64,000 nt of DNA from Corinectria fuckeliana (lineage: Eukaryota; Ascomycota; Sordariomycetes; Hypocreales; Nectriaceae), in assembly GCA_019137255.1 (NCBI GenBank), contig WPDH01000128.1, positions 1 to 64,000 on the forward strand. The letters are read 5' to 3'. Under the pieces are notes generated by a model. The model ran no database searches. It saw only the letters and a program-made list of their open reading frames with translations, and was not told where the DNA came from. Numbering within the stretch: the stretch's first letter is position 1; every line of letters starts with the position of its first letter. A program made the translations under genes and the position numbers. This document shows positions 53,761-64,000 of the stretch, in pieces.

Positions 53761-56700
53761 GAGTCCATCCCTCCCGACGAGGAGGCAATCATTTGTCCCG
53801 TCGAGCCTAGACCCCACATCCGGTCGGAGAACCGAGGATGTGCTCTTTTCTTCGACGACTTGGAAGACACGAAAATCGGAACCTCTGTCTTCACTGACTC
53901 GCCTGTCCAGGTTCACGTCATGAAAACTGGGTTGGCCAACTCGCAGGCGTTCCACGGGTTCCGGCTTACGTTCCCTCGGCTTGCGGACGGTACTAACTAT
54001 GAGTGGTACCATGCACCAAGTGGTTTGCTGGAACGCACTTCTTCTTATCCTGTCATCGCGAAGTTCCCTGAAAATGGATACACAGTCAAACCTGCCACCC
54101 TCCCAGCCGACCAATACGAACAGCTCAAGGGTCGGCTTTCGCACCACAAGAACGCGAGTGATTGGCATGTACTGACTTTCAGAATCAAGGAAGGATTTGG
54201 CATTTTCCCCATCGGTGTCGGACTTCCCTTCAGAGGAGCAACCAGCGAGGTTGAAAGCTGGGTCCATGGCGATGAGCCGATTCAAGCTGTAGTCAAGTTG
54301 ACCACGCTGCTTCGCAAGCAGAAAGTCTTCAGCTTTCTTTGTCGCTTCACAGAGGAAACGCAAATCGAGAAGTTCCTGGACACCTCTGACATGAACGGCA
54401 GTCCTTTCACCTATGGCTACCCGAAACCGTATGTATTTATGCGAATGCTTCATCTAGTGGGAACAGTCTTCTAACTGGACATGGAGGACTTGGAACAAAA
54501 GAAAACTTTATGCGGCTATCCAGAACAATCGAGGGAAACCATTCACGGCCAGCACTCGGTTCGACTCTGCTGATCTTCGCGACACTGCCTTGGTTCACCT
54601 CCATGCTCAAGACGTTCTGGACCACCACTTTACTCTTGAGAAGATGGGAATGGACCATCACCCTACTCGAATCTAGAAGATCGGGAAACGGGATTTGTCC
54701 GAGTCTCACCGTTTCGTAGCCCTCGTTCACCCAGAGACCCACTGGGTAAGTTAGCGCTATTTCCCCCTTCCAACTTTCTGCTCGTTACTAACATGATTGC
54801 AGCTGGATACATATCGTGGAACGATCAGCTGGGGAATTGGGAATCCTGGCAGCTTGTTCAAAATCATCATTTTCCCCCATGATTATGCCGAGCGTGCCAC
54901 TCAGCTAATTGACTTAGATGAGAACCAAGACCTTTCCCACTCTGGCTCAGTTAGACATGGAAAAGGTGCAACTAAAGCCGTCGATAGTTCTATTCACTCT
55001 GATAATGACGACCTCGACGGCGAGAAAGTACTCATCACTGTCAATGGCGGACCCGCATCAGGACTGTTAGAGACCTCACAGACTTGGGAAGCTACTACCC
55101 TCCTGTCTGACTCACCTCTTCTTCGCGGCGTGCACCCCCAAGGGTGCATCCCGTTGGCCATCACTCGCCCCCGCGGCTCGGACATGTCAATGATCGTGGC
55201 ATCGAACACTTCCACGGAGGCTCTGGACGACAAACGACCCCAAAACGTCATTAGTTTTAAGGTCCCATCTGGCGCCAGTCAAGATCGGAAGCGCGCCAAT
55301 GCAGTCCTCCGACTCTCGGATAAGGATTGCTGGCCCAATATTATGCATACAGAGCCTAAGGCGCAATGGAAAAAGCAGCTCTTCAATGAGCTGCTCGTTG
55401 GTCAAGGCCTCTGGCAAACGCTCAACTTTGCCTCGGGCACGACTTCGCCATCCCCCCTACCTATCCTTCCCTCGACCTGCCTTTTTGGACATATTTCATC
55501 GGACGAGTCGAACGCCTGTCTGGCCAGAGTGATGCCATCTGACAGAGACCGAATCATTCGCTACTTCTCGCACTTGTACTTGGGAATCGGTATCGTTTCC
55601 AGCCCTGGTGGTACGGGCAAGTCACAACTGTCCGCGGTCCTTTGCACCATTATGTGCCTCAACAATGAGATTGGGAGCGTTTACGTCAGTGCCCCAACGA
55701 ACGGCGCCACTGACAACATTGCTGAACGTATCGACCGTGTCGCACGAGAGATAATTGCATCTCTGCCTGGCAAGAGCACGACGGCGAAGTACCCCATGGT
55801 GATTCGTGGGTATGCTCCTGACCGCGAAATGGAGAACTGCCTCACATTCCTCAAGGGCAACACGCCAATGGACGATGACGATTTTCAGCCTTCGCCATGG
55901 AAGCTGGGCCTATCGCTTTGCTATTGGACCCTCCGTGTACTTGGGTTCGAATCTGACCAGATACATCCCCTCGCCGAAGATGAGAGTTCTGCCCTTTTGA
56001 AACTACGTCAACGACTCTCTGCCCTCCTTTCGCCGCCGGATGCTATCGCCAAACTAGCAACTACGATGGAAGATGTGGCTATGGACAGCGAAGAGAAAAC
56101 GCCATTTACCTTCGGTGACTTGTTTGACCTGGTTCGAATCGCTCGAGGACAAGAAACTTACGCCGAGTACGACCAGCGAAAGGAGAAAAACACTCTTCGC
56201 AAGGAGCTGCGCCATCTCTTTGGCCTCGTCACTGAATGTGCCTCCATCGTTGCTACAACGCCCATCATGTCCACCTCGAACCCGTACAAGAACTTCAACA
56301 ACCAGATCGCGAAGGCCGTCGTCTTCGACGAAGCTGCGGCCATGTTCCGAGCCGACGGGCTTCTTGTATTCGGAAACACTCCTCGGCCTATGCTAGCTGT
56401 CGGAGACGAGAAGCAACTAGTGCCTGTCTTGATGTCGAATATGGACAAGACTGATCATGACGACCCTATCAATCGGTTCACGTCGGAGGCTCGTGTCTCT
56501 TGGTTGTCCTGGTTCTTGCACCTTGGCTGGCCAGCTTTTCATCTGTACACCCAGCACCGCATGATTGATGGAATGTTCGACATGGCTCTGGAAACCGTCT
56601 ATCCCGACTTCAAAGCTCACTTCAAATACGCCGAGAACTGCACCCCGTCGGCCTCTCCACTTGGTATCGAGATCGAAGAGTATTTGGATAACAAGTTCAA

Positions 56701-57352
56701 GTTGACTTATTCGTCCGACAAGCTCCTCCCGGTCTTCGTGAACTGCAAGAACTGCTCGAGCCATGCTGAATACCGGACCAAGTCCCGTTACAACACCCGA
56801 GCCATTGATATCATGGCCAAGTGCCTCGTCGACATGATTGACAAAGTTGTGGGCCTGAGTGCTGAACACATTGCCGTTCTGACACCATACCGGGCTAATT
56901 TGTCTGCCATCAAGCAGCGCTTCGCCAGCGAAAAGGTCTTGAATAGGGTTCAAATGGCAACCGTCGACAGTTTCCAAGGCCGCGAAGCTCAAGTCATTGC
57001 CCTCTCTCTCGCAGTCGACGCCGGTTCTGGACCTGGTTTCACTGCGGATGCTCAGCGGTTGAACGTGGCGATCACTAGACAACAATGTGCTTTGCTTGTT
57101 TTTGGTGACATTGATACCGTCCCTGAGATCACAAAGTCGTCTAGCAAGGAGGACAAGGCCAATGCGAAGAAGACCATGGTAGTCACCAACGAAGAGGGCG
57201 GCCAACAGTACGTTCGAGTTGCTGTCCTTGGCAAGCTCTTGCAGATGTTCCGGGACCTGAACCGTGTTGTCGACGTTGATGGTGATGACAAGGTTGACGC
57301 AGATCCGGATGGCAATGGAGTTGAGGCCTTGGGCAACGGCTGGTGGCGATGA
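53761..57352 (+). CDS. UPF1/DNA2-like SF1 helicase, large accessory gene (start unclear, one in-frame TAG)
   Basis: Exon frames are about 53761-54428, 54487-54745 and 54803-57352. Introns 54429-54486 (GTATGT, branch CTAAC) and 54746-54802 (GTAAGT...TTGCAG) keep one frame throughout. The first part (residues 1-310) has no family I know. The last exon codes 849 aa: acidic stretch, Walker A SSPGGTGKSQL near 55606, APTNGATDNIAERI, Walker B VVFDEAAAMF near 56315, GDEKQLVPV, YTQHRMIDGMFD, VDSFQGREAQVIALS and NVAITRQQCALLVFGD, i.e. the AAA_11/AAA_12 layout of SF1B helicases. Two oddities: the frame is open upstream of its first ATG (53920) without a start, and TAG at 54674-54676 interrupts it. The TAG is shared with the pseudogene at 37.7 kb, so it may belong to an undetected intron. 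RNA or DNA substrate is unknown. Confidence 0.75.
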
Positions 57353-57899
57353 TGCTGAGGATTGGGGCAACTGCGGCTGTGGAGCTGAGGCTTCGGGCGA
57401 CGGCGGGAGCCAGGGAACTCATGCCTGGTAATGGTGGCTGAACAGAGAGGTCATACACATTTGCTTGATGAGACATTCAGTAGGGCGGTCAACTTGTAGG
57501 ACAGATTCAATTCTAACTTGGCACTTTACACTTGACACTTGGCAATAAGAAATTACAAAATGAAAGACGGCTAGCCAGCTAATTGACTCGTCTCTAGAAC
57601 TGCGGGAGCGAAACCAGCACCATCGACTGTAGGATGTGAGAGTCGGGGTAGTGTATTTAATAACATGTGCTCCGAAGCCGAGGCAATTGATTTTTTACGG
57701 AAAGGTAATATAGCAGTAGTTTAAGAACCCATTCGAGGGTGAGGGCATGAGTTTGGGGCCGTTGTCGTGCCGCTGGAGCAGCCAGGCTACCTCAAGGTAA
57801 GTTGACATTCATTGCAGTCGGAGCGGCGGTGTGTGTGCCCAGACGTCGTGACCGAAAGTGCACTGGAATCTAAGCTACAGCAAATGACTTTTTATTTCA

Positions 57900-58305
57900 A
57901 AAGCGTGATGATGAGGGTGGAGGAACAATCTCGCGGGCCTTGTGGATCAAGGCCTGGAAGGACTTCCCTCAGGAAAAGCTTCAAAGGTTCGTGGAACGGA
58001 TAGCAGGGAATGTGCAGTAGGTGCTTTATCTGAAGGGCGGAAATGACTATAACGAAGGAAGCCCACCGGCGGTCCTGACTGCCGATGAGCTCCAGGCCCG
58101 CGATGCAGAGATTGAAGAGATCTTGAAGGCTAAGCCGGGTAAGGAGAGCTCGAAGGAAGGGTCGGATTCGGGTGACTGGGAGGATGACGAGGTCGGGATC
58201 GGGGTCAGGGAGGAAGATGAGGATCCCCAGCGCCTGAATCTCGGCAATATCTTCGGTAGCGCGGCGGGTGCAGAGGGTGATAAAGCGAGGGAACAATGGA
58301 AATGA
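57900..58305 (+). pseudogene. possible transposase C-terminal fragment
   Basis: A plus-strand frame reads LWIKAWKDFPQEKLQRFVERI, then GNVQ, a TAG at 58018-58020, then LYLKGGNDYNEG and an acidic end to TGA at 58303-58305. The pattern (PQE, then R-x-x-E-x-I, then GGN-x-Y) is like the tail of fungal Tc1-type DDE transposases. There is no catalytic core, and the identification is from memory of family style only. The downstream 58021-58305 frame could instead be an unrelated acidic ORF. Confidence 0.35.
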
Positions 58306-59050
58306 AAGCTCGTGAAAGACTCCAAGACACTCGGGTCTGGTCGGAGTGGACCTAGTTTTCCACGATCTGAATTGTCCGTGGTGATCCCGTAGCTCTCCAT
58401 AGGCGAGTTGTTGTAAGGGACGTTCGTCTTTTGCGACACGAGTCCCCGGCGGCGACTCTCGAAGTGATCACGAACTGGACCCTGCATATGTGCTCGTATC
58501 CCTCCGTGATCCAGTGTAATATCGGGTTGCTGTACCTCTCTATGAGTCGGTGTCCAGCGCCGAGAGCGATCATGAGGGTCCCCCACGAGTTCATTTGGTT
58601 GATCCTGTCCTGTACCGCGTACAGATTTCTGCCGATATTCTTGACGATGGGATATTGGAAATTGGAAATAGTAATACTCGGTGTGCTTTATGTTCCTTGA
58701 CGTTGTTGGATGTGCAGCTGGTGTAATATATATAACGTGGAAAGATGTGTCAAAGTTGCTGATTTCACATCTAGCTAGCTGGTGGTTTGTTGGTGCAAGG
58801 CTGACTTTAATGCGAACACACCAGCCTAGACAGTGTGGAAAGGTAGGCGTACAAGCTAGCTGGGTAACTCGGTCGTCAAGAGACTTGGCCTGCAGTTGTG
58901 GGGGGGCCGCCGCCAGGGAGTTTGGTTTTGGTTCTATAGAACTTCTTCGCGGGTTTTCTTGCAGACGCCAGGAACGTCGACTTGCTTGCCGAGGCGAAGA
59001 AGGAAGGCTATCAACAACCCGGTCACTAACTGTATATTGCTTGCATCTCG

Positions 59051-59111
59051 CTTAGGGGAGACCGTGGACCGAAGGGACTATATGGACTTTAGGAAGGCCA
59101 CCTTGACGTGA
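59051..59111 (+). pseudogene. 3' fragment of a second collagen-like gene
   Basis: 20 bases are identical to 40281-40300, coding Gly-X-Y triplets (GDR GPK GLY), followed by TAG and a tail (GHLDVT) matching the tail of the collagen-like gene at 40.35-40.38 kb (DHLDVA). The upstream part of the gene is not recognisable. Confidence 0.7.
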
Positions 59112-60753
59112 CGCCTGGGACCTCTAAAGCATAAGGTAAAGAGATGTGATTACGCATATAAGTGTTTATATGTATAGTCTTTTCTTATTTATATGCTAAT
59201 AATTACTAGGTCTAGTAAGCTTTTTTTTTAATTAAGTAATAATTCTTCTTAAGATAAGGCTAGTAAACGTGATTATATTTCACATGTAAGTAAGTCTTTG
59301 TAAGCTCTAAAGATTAGCTTCAGTGCGCACTCGCATAGTAAAGCACTGCTACTAGAGACCAGTGCTGGGTGAACACTTTGAAAAGGGGTTCAAAAGAGGG
59401 CAGACAAACATGTACTTAGGCCTATTAGGGTTTGGTATTATCCCTGCGATGTGCCCTGAGCTACCTATTTTATCGACCACTGTTTTTGGGAGTGAGTCCT
59501 TGGAGAAAATAGGAGAAAACCTGAATGAGAATCTCCACTAGGGCAATGGTGGCTGTGAATTATCCTCACTCGTAAGGGAAACCCCCAGCCTACAGACGAC
59601 CTGGTGTGCCTCACTCTGCACCTCCATCCACATTCGTCACTATACCACCTCCCACTGGCACCTAGAGATTAGCTGAACGCTGTACGCATCCCCCCCTCTC
59701 CGTGCCAGCACGCACAGCTATACCAACCCTCCCTCATAGACACTAAAGCCCCCGCCCCAGTCGTTAGAGAGGAAGACCGACTGCTAGATCCGCCCCAAGG
59801 TGCACCACCTAAGGCCAAAGAGACACACCCCCAGATAGGTGACCCCAGAGAACAGGCCCATAGCAATAATAACAATCAGAACCAGCTCGACCAGCCTGGC
59901 CCTACCCCCTAGGGGAGAGCCCTATCATCCGCCTCCCGTTGGAGAACAAAGCCATGAAAATGGCCCCTCCCCATGGACCAAGACGAGCAGCACGACACAG
60001 CGTCCGTGACGAACGACGAGTACCACACCTAGCCCTGGAGGTTGTGGCAGTATAGTGGCAGTCAGTTGGCTGAGTTGGGATACAATCCCATATTCCCTGA
60101 ACATCAAACATTGACCACCCAGTGCGATGGGCAACAACAAGACAACTCGGTGTTTGGTTCGCAATTGTGTGACTACCGTTGACCATTTACTCTTCAGACG
60201 AAACGGATACTCCGGCCCATCGCTAGGCTATGGTTGGTTACTTAGCACTTAGCACTCAGGTAGCACTGTCAAAATGGTTGATTAGTGCGAAGCCAGTGAA
60301 CTGCTAAAGCCATCCATCCACAGACAACAATCCCAGTGTCGCCCAAAACTAAAATTTTAAATATATACAATAGAAATAAGTAGTAAAAGCCCTTCACCTT
60401 ACGGTAAAATAGAAGTAGAAACTACTGCCCACCTACAGAGGAAGTCTATCGTGACAACGATGCTTCATGTAAGAATTGACGGTAGTATTAAAAGCCCTGA
60501 TCTTTATACCCAGAAGCACAGCGTACAAAGTGTGCAGCCCGTTCCACAGTCACCTGGGATGGGCACCCTATATCCCGTGCCAAGGAAGAAAAACGTCAAG
60601 TCGTTGAAGGAGCGTGTTATCATATGCCTGGATGGGCTCGTCTGCCGGCGCACAGCCGGCGCTGCATTAGGGGCTAGTCTTCGTAGCCGTTCGTCCCAGA
60701 AAGGGGTCTCAAAACAAGTGGGAAAAGGAAAGCCGCCCTGCCGTGTAGCGGGC

Positions 60754-62856
60754 TTACAGGAGCGCCAGGGCACCAAGGAAACCAGCCATGAGGGCAAAGG
60801 CAGGCTGCTTGGCGACGGCAGCGCCAGTGGGGAGCTCCGCGGGAGCCGAGGTAGGCGTGGTGGGAGACTGCGATGTAACAGTGACGACAGGCTTCGTGAC
60901 GACCTCTGTTTGAGGGACCTCGACCGTGGACTCGGGCACAAGGGTCTCGACCACGGTGCCGCCACCGACGGTGACGAGGACCTTGGAGTACTTGGTTTGG
61001 ACCTCGACTTCCGTGGCAGTCTGGTAGATGGTCTGGTACTCGTTGATGGTGGTCTTGACCTGGGAAACAAGGTACTGGGTCGAAGTGTAGACCTTTGTGA
61101 TAACTTCCCCGTTGACGGTCTTGGTCTCTGTGACGGGGCAAAGGCTGACGGAGGTGATATATGCGACATCAACCTCAGTCTTTGTGACATCAGGTTGCTT
61201 GACTTCATCGTAGATGGTGGTCTTGATAGCCTCGATGATCTCAGAGGTAGTTGTGTAGACCTTTGTGATTGTCTCTCCCTCGACGACCTTAGTCTCTGTG
61301 ACTGGGCACACTGTAGTTCGTGTAAAGTAGGCCGTCTCGACTCCACTTTTGGTTACATCAGGCTTCTGAACATGGTCATAAACGGTGCTCTGAACTGCTT
61401 CCACAATCTCAGAAGTAGTTGTGTAAATCTTTGTGATCGTCTCTCCCTCGACGACCTCGGTCTCTGTAACTGGACAGACAGTGGTGCGGGTAATGTAGGC
61501 CGTCTCGACTCCACTTTCGGTCACATCAGGCTTCTGAACATGGTCATAAACGGTGCTCTGAACTGCTTCCACGATCTCGGAAGTGGTCGTGTAGATCTTC
61601 GTGATTGTCTCCCCCTCAACGACCTTAGTCTCCGTGACTGGGCAGACTGTGGTGCGGGTAGTATAAGCCGTCTCAACTCCGCTCTCAGTCACATCAGGCT
61701 TCTGAACATGGTCATAAACGGTGCTCTGAACTGCTTCCACGATCTCGGAAGTGGTCGTGTAGATCTTCGTGATTGTCTCTCCCTCGACGACTTTAGTCTC
61801 CGTGACTGGGCAGACTGTAGTGCGAGTTGTGTATTGGGTCTCATACCCGACCTCAGTGGTATCAGGCCCTTTAACATGGTCATACACGGTGCTCTGAATA
61901 GCTTCAACGATCTCAGACGTGGTCGTGTAGATCTTGGTGATGATTTCTCCTCCCTCAGTTTCAGTCTCCGTGACTGGGCAAACTGTGGTGCGGGTTGTGT
62001 ACTGAGTCTCATATCCAATCTCAGTAGTGTCAGGCCCTTTGACATGGTCGTAGACAGTGCTCTGAACAGCTTCAACGATCTCAGAAGTGGTTGTATAGAT
62101 CTTTGTGATAACTTCGCCTCCGACAGTCTTAGTCTCTGTGACCGGGCAAACTGTAGTTCGGGTGGTATAGTCCGTTTCATACGCAACCTCCGTCGTGTCG
62201 GGTCCCTTGACTTCATCGTAGAGTGTGGTGTGGACAGCTTCCACGATCTCTGAAGTAGTTGTGTAGACCTTTGTGATAACTTCGCCTCCAACGGTTTTGG
62301 TTTCTGTCACCGGGCAAACTGTAGTTCGGGTGGTGTAGTCTGTTTCGTACGCAACCTCTGTCGTGTCGGGTCCCTTGACTTCATCATAGAGTGTGGTGTG
62401 GACAGCTTCCACGATCTCCGAGGTAGTCGTGTAGACCTTTGTGATAACTTCTCCTCCAACGGTCTTGGTTTCTGTCACCGGGCAAACTGTGGTGCGGGTG
62501 GTATAATCCGTTTCGTAGGCAGTCTGAGTAGCATCTTGCCCTTGGACGGTGGTGACGCCGCATCCATGGCAGTCCGTCACAACGATAGTGGAAGTTGTCA
62601 GCGCCGTGACACAGTAGGTGCTGCCTCGGATGTTAGTCTGTTGCTTCAAGAGGCAGAAGAGGTAGTTGTCAACTTACGTTCCCTTCTCCGTGTAAGTGGA
62701 AGTCACAGGGCACGTCGTAACAGTGGTGTACGTGGTCAAAGTCGTGGTCTCGTCCCCGGAGCCGTAGTCTCCTTCATCATAGTCATCTCCTCTTCGCTGG
62801 ACTTGGGTGGCCAGGGCCGAAGATGCCAGGAGCAGCAGGGAAGCACTGAACTTCAT
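60754..62856 (-). CDS. GPI-anchored cell-wall protein with 56-residue tandem repeats
   Basis: 681-aa surface protein. Exons on the minus strand are 62856-62678 and 62620-60754; the 57-nt intron starts GTAAGT, has a CTAAC branch site and ends GGCAG, joining EKGT-TYCVTAL. A signal peptide (MKFSASLLLLASSALA) is followed by an acidic segment, then eight full and one degenerate repeat of about 56 residues, each with TTRTTVCPVTET, then ITK-V/I-YTTTSEI, then T-x-YD-x-V near the end of each unit. One cysteine per unit. The end is Pro/Thr/Ala-rich, then a small-residue stretch and hydrophobic AFALMAGFLGALALL, a GPI attachment signal. Thr/Ser content is very high, so it is probably heavily O-glycosylated. 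I know no name for it; a structural or adhesin role is inferred. Confidence 0.88.
61140..62530 (-). repeat. 168-bp in-frame tandem repeat array
   Basis: About eight consecutive 168-bp units coding the 56-residue repeats of the cell-wall protein, with a ninth, diverged unit continuing to about 61020. Units nearest the N-terminus (1 and 2) are nearly identical; units 5 to 7 form a second close group (VVEGETITK, QKPDVTES). Two separate rounds of expansion are implied. Confidence 0.88.
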
Positions 62857-64000
62857 GGTGAAGGAGGAATGGGGGGGTCTCAGCGAAAGTTGGGATGAAA
62901 CGAAGGCAAGCGGTGAGCAAGCAACGATATGGGTAGAACGAGGGTATTAAGTAACCTGAACGAAGGAGTTACTCAAGGACACAACGTCGGTCTTGATGCA
63001 GACCTTGGGGAGGAGGTTGGGAATGCTGCAAGAGGTGAGTGAAAGCAGTTTCAAAGTTTGAAGGGGGGGTTGGAGGACATGCTTATATCTGTAGCCTTTG
63101 TGAACTGGCCGGTTGTCCGTGAGTAGAGGGACGTCCTAGACCGTGAGATGGACATGTCAGTCCGGCATACAGCTTCACTCACACCCCACCTTAGGTTGCA
63201 TTAGACGACCTAGTCATGCTGCGGAGAGGAAAGCAACGGTGAGAGGGTGGAGCTCTGCCAAGTCGTGATACGACAAACAAAGGTCCAACCCTACTCACAG
63301 AGGTGGAGGGATGTGGCTGGAGCTCACTGGAGCGACGGCATGGCACATGAGAGGGTGGGTGCATTGGCATCGACAGTCGAGCAAGGTCTGGCCGGACGAG
63401 CCATTAGACGCTCGGCCCAATCCAGCCAGCCCGTGTCGAGGGGAGTGAGTGAAGGCGTGATGTCAAGATTATGCACGGAGGTCGGCGATGGCGGCGTAAG
63501 TCATAGCCAAGAAGGCTTGGGATGCGGTCGGCCGGCAAAGCAAGGTTTTGAGGCTTCATCCTAGACTCGAGGATCTGCAATAGCAGGGCCGATACATCGA
63601 GCTTCAGCAAGCCCAACAAACCCCTCCCTGCCATCCTAGGACCGGCAATGCTTCCCGCCATCTCAGGTGATGGATGCTCAGCAGCGTCATGGAAATCTTC
63701 AGAAGTTCAGACAGCCGTATACCTCAATGGAAATGCGGCCGACAGGGAGATGGTAGGATAACGACATGAGAACGAGGTGGCAGAGTAAGACATCGGTCTT
63801 CCATGTGCTTTGTCACCTTGCACAATGTAATCGCAATAAACCTGATAGGACATGATGTGAGATTGAGAAACGGCCCAGGCCACGCCTCTAGTCTCGCTTG
63901 GATACGCAGAAGGTCGTGGACGGCCAGGCACGCAAATCGGGACAAAAGGAAATACGGGGCAAACAACCCCAAGGGCAAACCTCAAATCAGGTTTACACCT
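62857..64000. other. 5' flank of the cell-wall protein gene, to the window end
   Basis: Contains the promoter of the gene at 62856. Frames of up to about 105 codons (for example 63247-63564) have no support. No next gene begins before the edge. Confidence 0.45.

Larger units (their letters stand above)
57353..60753. other. 3.4-kb accessory region between the helicase and cell-wall protein genes
   Basis: Besides the transposase-tail and collagen fragments listed separately, it has an AT-rich patch at 59130-59300 resembling RIP-damaged DNA. A Pro/Thr-rich stretch at 59580-60240 has stops in all frames. The last 300 nt are the 3' flank of the cell-wall gene. No complete gene is seen. Confidence 0.45.

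Noticed and set aside
55930..55960. GGGTTCGAATCTGACC resembling a tRNA T-arm
   Set aside because: It lies inside the helicase coding exon (LGFESDQ), and no acceptor stem or A-box is at the right distance.
59580..60240. Possible LINE or gene remnant in Pro/Thr-rich sequence
   Set aside because: Stops occur in every frame and no RT or RNase H motif could be read, so no element was called.
1..64000. CRISPR arrays, bacterial operons and Shine-Dalgarno sites
   Set aside because: Spliceosomal introns and fungal gene families show this is eukaryotic nuclear DNA; no regularly spaced short repeats with unique spacers were seen.

Overview
The window is nuclear DNA of a filamentous ascomycete, most likely a Sordariomycete. 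Genes carry short (about 50-80 nt) GT-AG introns with CTAAC-type branch points. Proteins match the fungal forms of PKA, Pex8, Ste14, DGAT1, Pfs2, Nuc1, Zrt3, TFIIIA, Rpb6, Afi1 and Med10. Two AT-rich islands look like transposons destroyed by repeat-induced point mutation (RIP). The gene space is GC-rich and the islands are sharply bounded, so the genome has two compartments. All exon coordinates were worked out by hand from splice signals and family conservation.

Layout. 0-9 kb: PKA catalytic subunit (+), a DDR48-like repeat protein (-), then Pex8 (-) and a TMEM170-like membrane protein (+) sharing one divergent promoter. 10.3-12.2 kb: a RIP-degraded pogo/Fot1-like DNA transposon with perfect 42-bp inverted repeats and TA target duplications. 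12.5-37 kb: ordinary housekeeping genes: STE14 (+), DGAT1 (-), PFS2 (+), NUC1 (-), a Zrt3-like zinc transporter (+), TFIIIA (-) and RPB6 (+) back to back, a secreted eight-cysteine protein (+), S-formylglutathione hydrolase (+), AFI1 (-) and a myosin regulatory light chain (+). 37.5-42 kb: an accessory patch with a decayed helicase pseudogene, a collagen-like membrane protein gene with a broken Gly-X-Y domain, and diverged direct repeats. 42.9-46.8 kb: a TPR/DnaJ co-chaperone (+) with a long in-frame reading frame beyond its UGA stop, and MED10 (-). 47.3-53.1 kb: a complete but RIP-destroyed Ty1/copia retrotransposon on the minus strand, with 256-bp LTRs and a TAACC target duplication. 53.1-60 kb: a long UPF1/DNA2-like SF1 helicase gene (+), a possible transposase tail and a second collagen-like fragment. 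60.7-62.9 kb: a GPI-anchored cell-wall protein with eight to nine 56-residue repeats (-).

The housekeeping genes do not form one pathway, but TFIIIA and RPB6, both RNA-polymerase machinery, are divergent neighbours. The least ordinary part is the accessory material on either side of the DnaJ/MED10 pair. A helicase gene followed on the same strand by a collagen-like gene occurs twice: once as pseudogene plus broken collagen gene (37.5-40.4 kb), once as near-complete helicase plus collagen remnant (53.8-59.1 kb). Both helicase copies keep the same in-frame TAG, and three TGACAGCTGTCA palindromes lie upstream of the better copy. The DnaJ gene's post-stop frame would add an acidic linker and a membrane anchor.
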